NCBI GenBank assembly: GCA_002946415.1
Contig: NJPS01000026.1
Coordinates: forward strand, 124,001 to 188,000
Source of the DNA: Rutstroemia sp. NJR-2017a BVV2
Lineage: Eukaryota > Ascomycota > Leotiomycetes > Helotiales > Rutstroemiaceae
Length of the DNA: 64,000 nt
Direction: 5' to 3'
Shown: positions 1 through 11,627 of the stretch, one piece after another
How the letters are laid out: each line of letters opens with the position of its first letter
How positions within the stretch are numbered: position 1 is the first letter of the stretch
Program-made: the position numbers and the translations under genes
Notes under the pieces: generated by a model
Database searches by the model: none
What the model was told of the DNA's origin: nothing
What the model saw: the letters and a program-made list of their open reading frames with translations, nothing else

Positions 1-839
1 TGGCCTTCGACGAAGAGACCCAGTCCTTTCACCATTCTTTCTCCGCGCTGATGATCCTTCCTCACTGACATATATTCAAAATGTTCCATCACGGTGTCTG
101 CCATATCTTTCAGAAACTCTATCTCTCCTGGCTTCAACCCATCTCGAGGCTCTTCATCCATCACACAATAGGACCCGATATCAAATCCACGACGAGTTCG
201 AATTGGGATAGTCGCATAGAAGCGCGCTTTCGGACCGCTGTCGATCTTGACATTCTCTTTTAGTATCGGATCCTCGGCCAGATCATTGACAACAATTGGT
301 TCAGGTCTCGGTATCTCGTCGTTATCATTCAATTCTTGCCTGGGTGTTGGCCTCCATATCTTCGCCGCGCACAATGATTCTTCTCGCGGTATGGTCTTCA
401 CCCCCATCCACAGGGAATCTCCCGCTTCATAGACATCATCGGATTGGGAAGACAAGGTTTGCGTTGACTCAGCCAAAGTATATTGGTGCTTACTGTCGAT
501 CAAGGAGATCATAGCCCTTTTAGCCCTCAACCTTAAAGCGCCTAATTGAGCGAAGGCATTTAAAGCTCTATCCGACGAAGAATAAGCCTTTTGGGGGATC
601 GTATTGGCGGTTTTCTGGGGTCCGCCCGTGGTCTTGTGTTGTAGAACATGAGGCGCCGCGAAGTCGGGTAGATATCTAAAGGAGCGATGAGATGGTATTA
701 GCGAGCGATGGGCAGAATGCGAAAGACATCCGAGCAGAGATGCGCATTATTCGATGCCATGAGAGGAGCTACAAACGAACTGACCTATAAACTTCTCGTA
801 CTCGCTGAAGTTCGGAGGTGGTTCCAGACGCTCTGCCAT
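1..839 (-). CDS. GAF-domain hybrid histidine kinase, N-terminal part (3' end beyond window)
   Basis: This is the amino-terminal part of a fungal two-component sensor; the kinase and receiver domains would lie left of base 1. The start codon is at 839 and the protein begins MAERLEPPPNFSEYEKFI. After one intron (best phase 780-676) a long exon runs from 675 off the edge. It contains the conserved block around ALNAFAQLGALRLRAKRAMISL and the later stretch IGSYCVMDEEPRDGL, then GERMVKGLGLFVEG, which together are typical of the GAF-like sensor region of filamentous-fungal hybrid kinases. A GTCAGT donor at 784 looks stronger but breaks the frame by one base, so the GTTCGT donor at 780 is preferred and the first junction is uncertain. 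What it senses cannot be told. The family call is firm from the GAF motifs; kinase activity is inferred. Confidence 0.8.
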
Positions 840-1415
840 GAACTTTTGACGACATCGAGAGGCAGGTAATGGGGGTAAGCAAGAGGCAATGGAACAGAGA
901 ATGAAAACATTGATGTATTCTTAGTTATTGCGCGACAAACATATTCACGATACTAGTAAATGCTACAAGATACGACGTAATCCAAGAAAAGGGGATTCGG
1001 AAGACGAAGGGCAAAAATATCTTGCACAAGTCCCCTTGGTGGCAAAGAAAAAAGCAAATATAAAAGCTCAAGGCAGGATTTCCGGATTCTAGAGTCCAGA
1101 TTCCCATCTAACAAGTACATGCCTTTTAGATCGATATTCTAAAAGATTGCCTAAGTGGGGAATCATGTCAGCCTCAGGTGTTAAGCGGGGTAGTTCTGGC
1201 ATGTAAGTGGTACTTTTGCATCTCCGACTTATCTGCGATGATTACGTTATGTAAGCACTTAACTTCAAGGTCGTCGTCGCCTCCACGCGTCGTCCCAGGC
1301 AACACAATCCGGCTGAAGAGAAATAGCTTCGATTTACCACTACCACTTTCAATAGAATCAAAGGACTTGCACTGTAGAGCCATTTCATTTCTGTATACCT
1401 TCACAAAAAGACAAG
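840..1415. other. Intergenic region between divergent kinase and 2EXR genes
   Basis: These 576 bases hold the shared upstream region of the divergent histidine kinase and 2EXR genes. No coding potential or clear regulatory motif is visible. Confidence 0.6.
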
Positions 1416-2204
1416 ATGGATGCCATTCAATCATCATCCATACTGTCTCCCTCGTCAGATACGCCCTCGGAGACCATCCCTCAAGATAAATCACAAACAT
1501 TCACACTCTTCTCCTCTCTTCCCACCGAACTTCGTCTCCAGATCTGGCGACACACTGTCCCCGGTCCTCGAACCATCTGCATTCGCTACCTGCTCCAACG
1601 TGTCGAGATAGGCGGCTCCAACCTACGTGGCCGATCCAAATTCCCACCAGCCGGCTCTTGGATGAGCACCGAACCAGTACCTATGCTCCTGCATATATGT
1701 CGAGAGTCCCGTCAGATTGGATTATTACACTATAAACTGGCCTTTGGATCCTTGATTCATGAACCAAAGGTGTATTTTGATTTCGATCGAGACTGTTTAC
1801 GGTTTGGCCAGCCAATACCAACGGGATCTCTAGACGTCGAGCGTATGACGGGACCAAGGGACTATAACCTTGATCTATTCCTTGGAGGTGGTTTTAATGG
1901 TGCGGATGATGCCGAGAAGGTGAGGTATTTGAGTATTGACGTTACTGAGGATCTGTTTGATCGAGCGGGTTTCTGTTTCGACGATATGAGAGAATTCAGA
2001 GCGTTGAAAAGAGTGGAAATGTGGAATTGGCCAATTGGGGAGTGGGATGTGGAGTCACAACTTAATGCAATGCGTGACAAGTTAAGGGAGGTGATGTTGA
2101 AGTATGAAGATTGGAATGCGCCTGAGATTGTTGCCAAATTCGCTAGTGGCTCTGAGCAGCGGGTTCTTCATGTTCCCTCAGATGGAACAAGCATTTCGTT
2201 ATAG
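1416..2204 (+). CDS. 2EXR-domain protein
   Basis: A single exon of 262 codons encodes a fungal 2EXR-family protein. The family signature starts near residue 28 as FTLFSSLPTELRLQIWRHTV, an F-box-like helix-turn pattern. It is followed near residue 90 by LLHICRESRQIGLLHYKLAF, the second conserved element (the LLxVCRESR box of the family). The length is usual for the family. The start at 1416 lies in the context acaagATGG and the reading frame has no competing upstream ATG. The family is highly expanded in Leotiomycetes and Sordariomycetes and has no assigned biochemical role; an F-box-like protein-interaction function is sometimes assumed from the first motif. The C-terminal third is not recognisably conserved. 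The gene is divergent from the histidine kinase, 576 bases away. Confidence 0.85.
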   Translation: MDAIQSSSILSPSSDTPSETIPQDKSQTFTLFSSLPTELRLQIWRHTVPGPRTICIRYLLQRVEIGGSNLRGRSKFPPAGSWMSTEPVPMLLHICRESRQIGLLHYKLAFGSLIHEPKVYFDFDRDCLRFGQPIPTGSLDVERMTGPRDYNLDLFLGGGFNGADDAEKVRYLSIDVTEDLFDRAGFCFDDMREFRALKRVEMWNWPIGEWDVESQLNAMRDKLREVMLKYEDWNAPEIVAKFASGSEQRVLHVPSDGTSISL

Positions 2205-5200
2205 CTCCATGTCCTTTGTTCTCCTAGTCTCCTATAAATTGGTCTTCCATCGATGTCGAAATGATGAGCGAACTCGCTGTCGCCCATGTAGTCTGCATTA
2301 GAATGCTACCTACCCTTTTTTCCCTCGTGCTTCAGGCAATTTCTTGAAAAACTGCGGGCAGAGGCTAGTTTCTCTAGCTCTAGAAAAAGTAAGTGACGCA
2401 TATGTATTGTGTGCCCTGGGCGAGTCCCCGACAGTTGTCATCGTAGCAAATTCACTCCAGGCGCCCATATACGCTTGAGAATCTGACCCTCTTCGTTGGG
2501 GCTGTCTCCCTTGCTTTCGTTGTTCGAAACCCTGGCTCTTTATTCAGGCTCCAACTCTCTAACAGTGGTGCCTGTGCTATACGACGTTCCAGTTTAGTCC
2601 AACTGATGAAAACCCCGTACTTTCTAGCGAACTTCCAAGGCTTCAAGCATTTCCGTGTGTCTGCATAGGTTCCAACTCTCAGCATCTCCAACATCCACTT
2701 TTTATCCTTTCTTTCCTGCATCGAATTCACCCTACATCACTTTCCAGAATCGTTCAAGCGGTATTTGCGGAACGGGATAAGTTGATTGCTGCTTTCTGAC
2801 TCTGGCTGCTGTAAGCCAAAGTTCTTTTCCTCCCAGCCGTTGCGACTTAACCCGACTCGCTCTTTGATGTATCTAACAAATACTCTAACAGTTGCATCAG
2901 CTGGCTCCTCGCAAGACTCTTTATATCTCTTACCAACCAGTTCCTTTCCTAGAACAGCACAATATCAAGCTGCGACCGCCATTTCCTGAGAGCTCTTCTA
3001 CTTCTGATCGATGTTGGCTCATTTTCTCAAATTGCGACACAGGCCCCTTCTTCTCCCATCTTCGCTGCGTACATATTAGACCCGTAATGAGATAATCGCA
3101 GGAACCCTTACCTCCGTAGGTGATTCTGCCACCTCAATACCGGGTATTGAACATATTGAACCTTCACCACTCGTTTCCCCGGTCCTTCACCCACTCACTC
3201 ATTATCTCCCACGTCACAGATATCTTATCCCCCGTCGTGAACGAACATCTCTCTCTAAATTGTCGCTTCTTTCCATACTTCTTGCGCAGATTTCAAACGA
3301 ACGCGTCAGCCGCAGAGAGCGCTCTTCAAACTTCCAAAATCGACGCCCACCCCACACACACTCCAGTGACCCTTAAAGACAACAACCCCCATCAACAAGA
3401 AACCCATCGAGCTCTAGCACCGAGTCTTCGAAACTCATCCCCACCCAGCCCTCCATCCTGTTCTCGCGAGGTAGCTCCATTTCCGGTCATTGGGGGAGGA
3501 AGATAGATACCTTGAAGATTACCTCCCCGTCTGTTGATCACGACCTCGTGCCTTGAGGAGATTTGTAAGGGTTTCTGTGTTTTGGAGATAAATGGGCTCG
3601 AGATAGTAGGTACGTTTTGTGTTATTACGATATAGTCTGCTGGAGATGATGAAGGAGGACGAAGCTGCTGGAAAGGAGTGGTTTGTGGTTGTGGTGGGTG
3701 GCAGAAGCTGTGAACGGACGACGTGGAGGGAAAAGAAGTAGGGTTGGTGGGGATTCATCTGCTTAGTAGATAGTTTATATGATTATGGGAAATGCTGGTA
3801 GTGAAGAGAATGTTCCGCAGCGTGGAGATCATTCTAGTAATGGGGAGAAGGGAAGCTAGTAGATTTGAATGCGAAGTTATCGTTGGGAGAGAATGCAAGA
3901 GAGATATCTTTGATTATTTTCAAACAGGACGAAGTTAGGATTTTGGTTAAGCAGAGCGGCAGGATACTCGAGAAAGAATAGCTGACATCAAAACTGCATC
4001 TCGACTATTTTCACTCTTTAATTCTTCTTATATATCACAACACACAAACGATTACAGCCATCTGAGTAGAAGCAACATCCAGAACCACCTCTACATCTCC
4101 TCTCTCCAAATCCCCATTGCTTAAAGTTCAACCAGCAGCCAGCCAAGCTCGCCGAAAAACCTCGCGGCCCAATTAGAGCAGAACCAAACTTTTGCTTTCG
4201 CTTTTTTCTCCTCGCACTAACCTTAGTAAATGCGTCTTTTCCCACTTAATCAGTTATTCCATCGGAGAACAGAAAACCCGCCGTCTTCCCTCCCTCGATT
4301 CTAGAAGAAAAGAAAAATGCAAGACGGATGTACTGTACCGTACCTGACATGAGGTGGTTCAGGAACAAACAACCAACGTATCTCGATCCACCAGAGAAGA
4401 GACCAGCTGAAACTAGACAGCTCGCCCTAGTAGAGTGCGACATCCGGAATGGCGGTGGAGGTGGTATACTTCGTACTTCGATGCAAGTATCTGTTGTGCG
4501 TCTATCTGTCCGTCATCATAGTTCGTTCGGTCGTCCTAGAACAGCCCCTGCATTCCGAGATGGTAGGGAAAAGCTACGATACCCGTGACCTAACTTGGGA
4601 GTTTAAATCGGGTGCCAGCGCATAGATCTAACTAGAGCTAGAAGTTTTTGAAGCTTCTTTTCTTCGACTTTGCGTGCATGGTTAAGCTAGTTGAGTTGAG
4701 TTGGCAAGAAACCGCTTCCAGGTCCCGTGACGCGACGCCAATGGTGTGAAACCACGTTCTTCTGGTGTAACGTTGAATGTTACTAGCAGAGTGTTAGAGG
4801 TGGAAAGTGCAGCAGATGAAGTGTAAAAGAAGCATAAGCCAAAATCCAGGTACCAGGAACAGAATTGGAGTATGGAAAGCCAGCCTCGGTTTGCGTGAGA
4901 GACGGAAATAGTTGCCAAGATCCAATATTTGGAGATCGAGGGCTGTTGTGTTACCCCCGGTTCGAAGGCTTTCAGATGACTTGAAGCCCTATCGAACAAG
5001 TACCGTGAACCTGGGAAGAAGGGAAGAATTTCCCCCACTTTGCCCTGAGAGACAATCAGGAAATAGTGGACATGGAAATCTTACATGCTCGCTCTGCCAG
5101 TAAATTGCCAAAGTTTCTGTGATATATCTCGTGTGCCTTGCATTTTGCAGATGCTAGGTAAGGTTCAGTGAATCGCAGGGCGAGCGGGTGCATGAATGGT

Positions 5201-5349
5201 GTGAGAAGATTGGCGTTCCGCGAATCATGCTGGTTGGACGAGGGCTCTCAAAGCTCCGATATAGCACGGGGTCGGGGTTGGGGTCGCTCGGTAAGGTTAC
5301 CAGACCCAGAGTTTATTCCTGACTGACGGACCTGCATCAGCCGGAAGGA

Positions 5350-5383
5350 CACACACAGCACAGCACAGCACAGCAGAGCACAG
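5350..5383. repeat. ACAGC pentanucleotide repeat
   Basis: A short AC run passes into about five imperfect copies of the unit acagc. It is an ordinary microsatellite in the large intergenic region. Confidence 0.7.
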
Positions 5384-5650
5384 GCAACGGGAGAGAGTGT
5401 TCGCTTTGACACGAGCGAGCATAAGGCTGGCTGGCTGACCGGCGGGTGCGCTCGTTCGAAATGCATTGTTCTCACATGGTTTTCGAGACCGGACTCACAG
5501 AAAATAAAATGGGAGTGCAAATACTTTCGTAAGCTTACTTTTCACGATGCGCTGCGTGATCCTTATTCCTGTTCGTTTCGCGGCGTTCTTGGCCGGATAA
5601 TCTCGTGGGAAAGGGCTTGGCTTGGCTTAGTAGAAGTTACACAATACAGA

Positions 5651-5702
5651 GATACATAGATACATACATACATACTGTGCGACCTGTGCGACCTGTGCCT
5701 CA
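5651..5702. repeat. ATAC tetranucleotide repeat plus GTGCGACCT repeat
   Basis: An imperfect run of the unit tacatacatac is followed directly by two and a half copies of the nine-base unit gtgcgacct. Two unrelated tandem arrays abut. Confidence 0.7.
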
Positions 5703-5988
5703 TCTGAGCAGCAAATCCATCACCAGCCAGTCAGTGGCTGTTTGTTTCCTGTTGGGCGGTGAGCAGTGAGCAGGAGAAGAGGGGAACATTTCGAATTCGA
5801 GTGTGCCCCGCCTCTTGAATACTTATCGCGCCGTAGCCTGAGATGGTTCTGGTTCTAGCTGTTTATGTAGCACAGGTAAAGTGCGCACAGGGCGCATCCG
5901 AAGAAAAGCGTAAGCTACATTACTGTATGCTCGCTCATCAGTACGGCTAGGATCAAGGAACGAGCTTGGCAGAGTCTCCACCGTATTG

Positions 5989-6042
5989 ATGGCAAATGGC
6001 AAATGGCAAATGGCAAATGGCAAAATGGCAAAATGGCAAATA
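5989..6042. repeat. ATGGCAA heptamer array
   Basis: About seven and a half tandem copies of the seven-base unit atggcaa occur, with single-A length variants in two copies (atggcaaa). The array ends at tatttg. It is the cleanest minisatellite in the left half of the window. Confidence 0.85.
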
Positions 6043-6528
6043 TTTGACCGAGGGCGGCTTTTGCGCTCATCTACGACAACTTGAGTGATAGTGAGTCCAG
6101 CCTCGGGAATGCTGGTACTGTACCGCTTTGATGGATTTGAAGATACGGTGGTAGTTGACGTTACCAGTACCAGTCGTCGCCATTGCTGAGAAGAAGACTG
6201 ACAGACTGACCTCAGAATGCACATCATGACAAACCACCGAGAATGGGAGAGTGACTTGCATCTTCAGACGAAGTGTGATTGGACACTAGTGCTTGCATAG
6301 GTGCATGAGCTGCGAGCCGGACCTGTTCAGGTAAGGGACAGGCACAAAAATAGCGAATCCTCAATGGTTTAGTGGAAGTTTCAGGTCAGAGCAGTGTATC
6401 CGTACCTGAAAACCTGGTTCCGCTGTCATCATCTTCAAAGGCCAGCAAAAAGGAATCCTTGGTAGGCTCACGAAGGGGTATATTCGGAAGTGCGTAGGGT
6501 AAAAGATAGCCGTCGTCCTCGGTAAGAA

Positions 6529-6562
6529 AAGGATACTAGGAGGATACTAGGAGGATGCTAGT
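6529..6562. repeat. AGGATACTAGG triplicate
   Basis: Three tandem copies of an 11-base unit aggatactagg occur; the third carries a one-base change (atgctagt). Confidence 0.75.
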
Positions 6563-7681
6563 CCTGTAGCTGTGCTGCTGTGGTAACATGGTGAAAATTT
6601 GAACAGACACTTTCAATTAATATATGGATGGAGACGTGCCGTGCACAATAACCAGGCTATGAGTTTGAAAATGTTGTTGGCAACGGCTTCCGTGGAGTTA
6701 GCACATGCGATCCGACCAATCCCTATATGTACTTGTACCTTACCCCCCCTTTTCTACTTTGGGAACTCCACCAACTTCATATGCTCTCATGCCCTCTCAT
6801 CATTCGTCTCCAGCTAGGAAGATAAACATCTTAGTTCGCTTATCGTCATACCACCAACCATCTTGCGTCCCATCCATTCGTGCCATTCCATGTCTCCTCA
6901 TAGCTAGCTGATGTCAACCTTCTCATTTCTCATATAATTGCTGAAGTAGCTCGCTGTCCTGATGTGATGAATCCAACGTACCAGTCCATACCGTGCCATA
7001 TTACTCCTGAAGAACAGTCGGGCCATTCCTGGTTCTAGAAAGGATTCCATCCGTTCCATATATGTTGTGGTCCATCTTATAGGTTGCTCGGATCCCATTA
7101 TTGACTTTTCCCAAACATCCCGGAATCCTTCTTCCCTCGGCCACTGCCATTATCACCACTAGTTGCCCTTTGCAGCGTGCACACCATTTTTACCCCTTCA
7201 TCTTGCTTTTCGCATATCCACTTCCACTCTGTGACACCAACCAGGAAGCAGAAACAGCAACAATTCAGAGCCACAGAGCCAAAAAGCCAAAGAGCGAAAG
7301 AGCAAAGGTCAATAATAGAACATTTTCAGCCGCTTCACTAGATATACATATTATCCAATACCGTCCCGGCATATCGCACAGTTCTAGGTAAAGACAAAGT
7401 ACACTACTACACTACACCAGATTCCACCAGACAGACTGCCTCAAACCACATACCACTCACACCACACCCGTCGCCAGCTCTACGAAAACTAATCTTCATA
7501 GCTTTCGGTTGCACGTTGCAGATCGCAAAAATCCATCGCCCAGCAGCGGTCCAGTATTTCCAAAGAAAGCTTAGAACCCTTGCTGATCGTATCGCACTTG
7601 TCAATCATTTCGCGAACAGACGAAACGAGGCAAAAACCTGCAACATTTCTCCCGGTCGCATACCTGGATCTGCTATTATTG

Positions 7682-7725
7682 AACCACCACTACCACCACT
7701 ACCACTACCACCACCACTACCACCA
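7682..7725. repeat. ACC/ACT trinucleotide array
   Basis: About fourteen triplets of the cca/cta type are interrupted only by C-to-T changes. The array lies about 500 bases upstream of the C2H2 start codon, inside the pyrimidine-rich leader or promoter. Confidence 0.8.
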
Positions 7726-8208
7726 TCCATCCTCCTTGTCCCCCGCCATCCTCTTATCAACAACCTCATTATCGCAAGATAACACACACAAAGGAAATAT
7801 CCCGGACGAAGAACCCTTATTGCCTCTTCATAAACATCTGAATACGGCATTCGCGGTTCTGCTGCAGGTCAAGTAAGGTTAACCTTAGTTTCCATTTCAG
7901 TCTGTTGGTGGAAAAGGGCATCGTCGGAACTTTTCCTTTCCATCTCCAGCCATCTTCTACCTGGGTACCTAATCCTGCTTACGAACAACAAAACACGTTC
8001 GTGTACGGTATCTTCATGAGTCTTGATGTGGTGACATAGTTTCCATCCCACCACCTCCCATATCTCGACCTCCTTCACGACCCGCCGGCGATCCTTTTTA
8101 TAAGTCTGCCAATCGTCGTTTCGCTATCGCCAATCCAACCCTCCCGAGCGACCTTCCGATTGACCTTGGCCTCGACACTTCTTCGCCACGACATAACTAA
8201 AGGTCTCG

Positions 8209-10448
8209 ATGCCACCCCCATTGGCCCCAATGTCTTTTCGTCCAGTAAATACAAATCTCAGCCAGGATCGACGTGGAGACGAAACCACCCCCACAACGCC
8301 TCGACCCAGTACCGCACCGAGTTCTCAACTCCCCATGATGAACCGAATGGAGGATGCGACGACTCCTACGAGAGCGACATTCAACAATCAGGGAGCACTT
8401 GCAAGTCAGAGACCTCTTCCCGCTGCGCCATTTCCCGCCGAAATATCGGTGCCACAAAACATAGAGAATGACAGAGCGACGTTGAAAAGGGGCAATTCGA
8501 CCACTTCGCACAAATCCCACGGCTCTCAGGATGTCGATATGGATGGATCAGATGACGGCAAAGGTTCAGACGACGAGAGTGTTAACGGCGATGGGTCGAG
8601 ATCGACTAAGAAGAAGAAGACTACAAGATTCTTCTGCGAGAACTTCCCACCTTGTGCGTTAAGCTTTACAAGAAGCGAACATCTGGCCAGGCATATCAGG
8701 TAATTTTAGACAAGCTATTCTGCGCTACGCTACGTACTGACTTGTTCCCTCTTAACAGAAAACATACTGGTGAACGTCCCTTTGTGTGCCACTGCTCCCG
8801 CAGATTTTCGCGGCTCGATAATTTAAGACAGCATGCTCAGACCGTGCATTTGAACGAAGAGATACCTCCCGAGTCGCTCGCAGCCACAGGCACAAGATTT
8901 CAGAGACAAGTTCGTACAGACAAGATGAGGCCAACTTCAAGTAGAGCAAGAGCTGCGACAGCTACAAGCTCAGGAAACCCACCTCGCGGCCACCACCGAA
9001 ACTCTTTATCAACTTCAAGTATAGGATCTGTAGTTTCGACCTTCAGTCAAGGTGGTAATATACGAACACGGCCGCCGCCACTGCAGGTAGCTGGTGATCA
9101 TGACAGAGCTAGGTTCTCTCAGGAGATCTATCCCGACAGTCCTTCAAATCCATTCCAGTTTCGCCCTGGGTCTCCAGGGGGGTTCAGCACACCAACATCT
9201 GCAACTTTCTCAACGGGTCAAAACAGTCCGAGGTGGGGGTCTGGTGTACAATCACCATTATCAGGGTTCTCACGCAATGCTGGGCTTTATCAGGGGCATC
9301 ATACTCCCGGTCGAAGATTATCCGTCCCATCTGCTGGAAATCCGTTCTCATCCTCCGGACAAGCTATCAACCACTTTGGTCCTCCTGCTCAGATGCCATT
9401 GATGTCAACTTACTCACCAGCGAATGGCATGATGTCAAGTCCAACGTCCTCAATCGCTGGCTCATTTTACACTCGAAGGGACTCTATGGCGAGCAATGCG
9501 GAAATGGATAATCGGAGGAGAACTTGGCACCCAGATACTGCTTCGCAATTCACGAGCAGATTGCAGAATGTTATTACCCCAAACCACTACTCTTCGGGGC
9601 CGCCTCCTCCCGCAACTTCTGTCGTTCCTAGCAATGCTCCCCCAATAGGACCGATAAAACTCCCGGGAATAGAAAGCTTCGATCCTCTCCCGAGACCAGG
9701 GAATTCACCTCGTCGTGCCCCTAGTCCTATGATGGTCGACACACCTACTGCTTACAATCAGCCCAGGCCAGAATACAGAGAAGAACGCCCAGCAAGCTCG
9801 CACCTCGATGCAGCTTTCCGCCAAAGATTCAATCATTTGGAGATCCAAACTCAGCCACAAGCTGACGCGGCCTCATGGGCTTCCGATACGACCAGGGCTG
9901 TGCAGGCTACTGCAGAACAAGCACAAACAGCTCAGCCGCGTGTGATGTTTGATCAATCGACATTTGCTCCTCGATCCGGACCATCCTCGTCGTATCATCA
10001 GCATACTGCTAGTGCTCCTGCTATATTGCCAAGGACAAATAAGCGCGATGGGTGGTATCATGGACCTCGGGTTCCCACTCAGATCCATGATCAAAGAATT
10101 CAGGGAACGTCTCCTGAAGGGTCCAGCAGCTCTGAGGGTAACATCCCAGTGACTCCACCTAGTGCAAAAACCACCAATTTCAATCCTCCTATCCTTCAAT
10201 CAAACGGTTATGTCGAAACCCATCATCAACCCCCACAGCTTATCCGTCCACCACAAGCTATCACTCAAACCTACTACACACAAGCCGCACCCGAACCATC
10301 CTATACATATAGCCCCTATTCTTCCCACCCCGTAGCCGCATCTCATCAACATCAAGCATCCAAGCCATCTCATGGAAACATGAACCGATTAGATGCCCTA
10401 GTTGCCGTAGCCACCAGCGAAGAACACGCCACAACCGCATCTTATTGA
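8209..10448 (+). CDS. C2H2 zinc-finger transcription factor (two fingers)
   Basis: Exons 8209-8699 and 8759-10448 encode 726 residues. Two tandem C2H2 fingers span residues 143-194 and are joined by the linker HTGERPF; the single intron falls inside the codon for the Arg before this linker. Spacing is non-canonical: finger 1 uses C143 and C149 (five residues between) with H162 and H166, and finger 2 uses C174 and C176 (one residue between) with H189 and H194. The stretch [14 protein letters not shown] is characteristic of a conserved filamentous-fungal regulator family. The N-terminus has an acidic Asp/Ser/Gly patch before a KKKK basic run, a possible nuclear signal. The remaining 530 residues are Pro/Ser/Gln-rich and probably disordered activation or interaction sequence. 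Targets are unknown. It sits alone in about 12 kb of otherwise gene-free DNA, as developmental regulators often do. Confidence 0.9.
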
Positions 10449-11178
10449 TTGCAAATGGGCACCAGACGGAATTGATTTCTAAAATTATCCTCGTTTTTCC
10501 CTTTACGCGCACTTTAGTGTACATACATACATATCACCTATCGCCTACAGTCAAACCCGAATTTCCAAGCCCCCCTTTTTTCTTCCTACTTTTCTGAGAT
10601 ACCCGCATTTTGAGGAGAATGCAGAATTTACATTACAACACACACACACGAAACATTTTACGAACGAACAAATGAAGTTATGCAAAGAGAATAAATGACA
10701 AAGAAGGTTGTTTCCGCCACTTGCTCATAAACCACGTTCGCTGCCGGTGACGGATCTTGTTTTGGTTTCTTGGCTGCGAGTACAAGTTTGGTTAGTTGGC
10801 TGGCATTGTGCGATTTTTACGTTGTTCTTGTTTAGGGGGACTGATCTGATTTGACTTGAATTGATGGGCGGACGGGCGTTCTTTTACTATTATTGGATTT
10901 CGGTTGCGGATTGGGAAGTTTATTTTGCGGAGAGAGAGATCTTTTTATGGCTGGGATCTAAGCATTTTTCTTTTGCTCCCTTGGCTGTTTGCTGTTTGTC
11001 TGGCTAGGCTTGGCTTGGGTTTGGATCTTGGGGTTTTTATGGTGTTTTTATGGGTTTTGGGTTTTGTGTGTTCGGATTGGGATTTGGATTTGGGCATATA
11101 GCGTTTTTCTTTGTCATTATCATTATCTTGGACTGACTGGGCAATTTGGATTTGTGCTTGTGTTTTTGTTACGGCATT

Positions 11179-11207
11179 AGCGATGGGATGGATGGATGGA
11201 TGGATGG
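11179..11207. repeat. GGAT tetranucleotide repeat
   Basis: About six tandem copies of ggat occur within the G/T-rich region. Confidence 0.75.
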
Positions 11208-11221
11208 CGGTATACTGTCGT

Positions 11222-11258
11222 TTTGTTTTTGTTGTTTTTTTTTTTTTTTTGTTTTTTT
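11222..11258. repeat. T-rich tract with a 16-T run
   Basis: The tract is nearly pure T, interrupted by single Gs, and includes one uninterrupted run of 16 T at about 11235-11250. This is a likely site of length variation and sequencing error. Confidence 0.75.
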
Positions 11259-11410
11259 CCTTGGAGGGAGGGAGGATAAAGTTCACGCAGAGGCGTAGGA
11301 CATTGATGGCAGGCAGGTTTATACTATGGTAGCTAGGTATTGATTGAGTTAAATGATATATGTGTTTTTATATTTGGATCTGGTTTTGCTTGTTGTGTGA
11401 ATGGGGTGAC

Positions 11411-11495
11411 TGGATGGATGGGTGAGGGAGGGAGAGACGGGGGGAAGGGAGGAGGGAGGATGGAAGGGAGGAGGATGAAAGGGAGGAGAGTTGGC
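11411..11495. repeat. Polypurine GGGA-rich tract
   Basis: About 85 bases are almost purely purine on the plus strand, with many GGGA and GGAGG units and a run of six G. Such tracts can form triplex or quadruplex structures. Confidence 0.65.
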
Positions 11496-11577
11496 GCGGA
11501 TGAGGATAGATATATTGTTTAGGTGAGTGGCTGGGTTGGGTTGATTTGGTTGTGACTTGGGGTTGGATCTGCATTTC

Positions 11578-11627
11578 GGCTTTGGATTTGGATTTGGATT
11601 TGGATTTGGATTTGGATTTGGATTTGG
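11578..11627. repeat. TTTGGA hexamer array
   Basis: About eight perfect tandem copies of the six-base unit tttgga occur. Read on the minus strand in one frame the unit would spell alternating Pro-Asn. Because the unit is a multiple of three, all frames stay open across it. Confidence 0.85.

Larger units (their letters stand above)
2205..8208. other. 6-kb gene-free region upstream of the C2H2 regulator
   Basis: No open frame here looks like a gene. The DNA is C/T-rich on the plus strand in several blocks (about 3.1-3.5 kb and 7.1-8.2 kb), as fungal promoters and 5' leaders often are. It also holds several short tandem arrays, listed separately. The last kilobase is probably the long leader of the C2H2 gene at 8209. 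A promoter or long leader with introns, or a non-coding transcript, is likely but cannot be proved from sequence. Confidence 0.55.

Noticed and set aside
3120..3506. 128-codon plus-strand frame rich in Pro, Ser and Thr
   Set aside because: It lies in C/T-rich promoter-like DNA where open frames are expected; no conserved sequence is seen.
10945..11286. 113-codon Lys-rich minus-strand frame
   Set aside because: Its Lys-rich stretch comes from the T-rich tract; composition alone explains the lack of stops.
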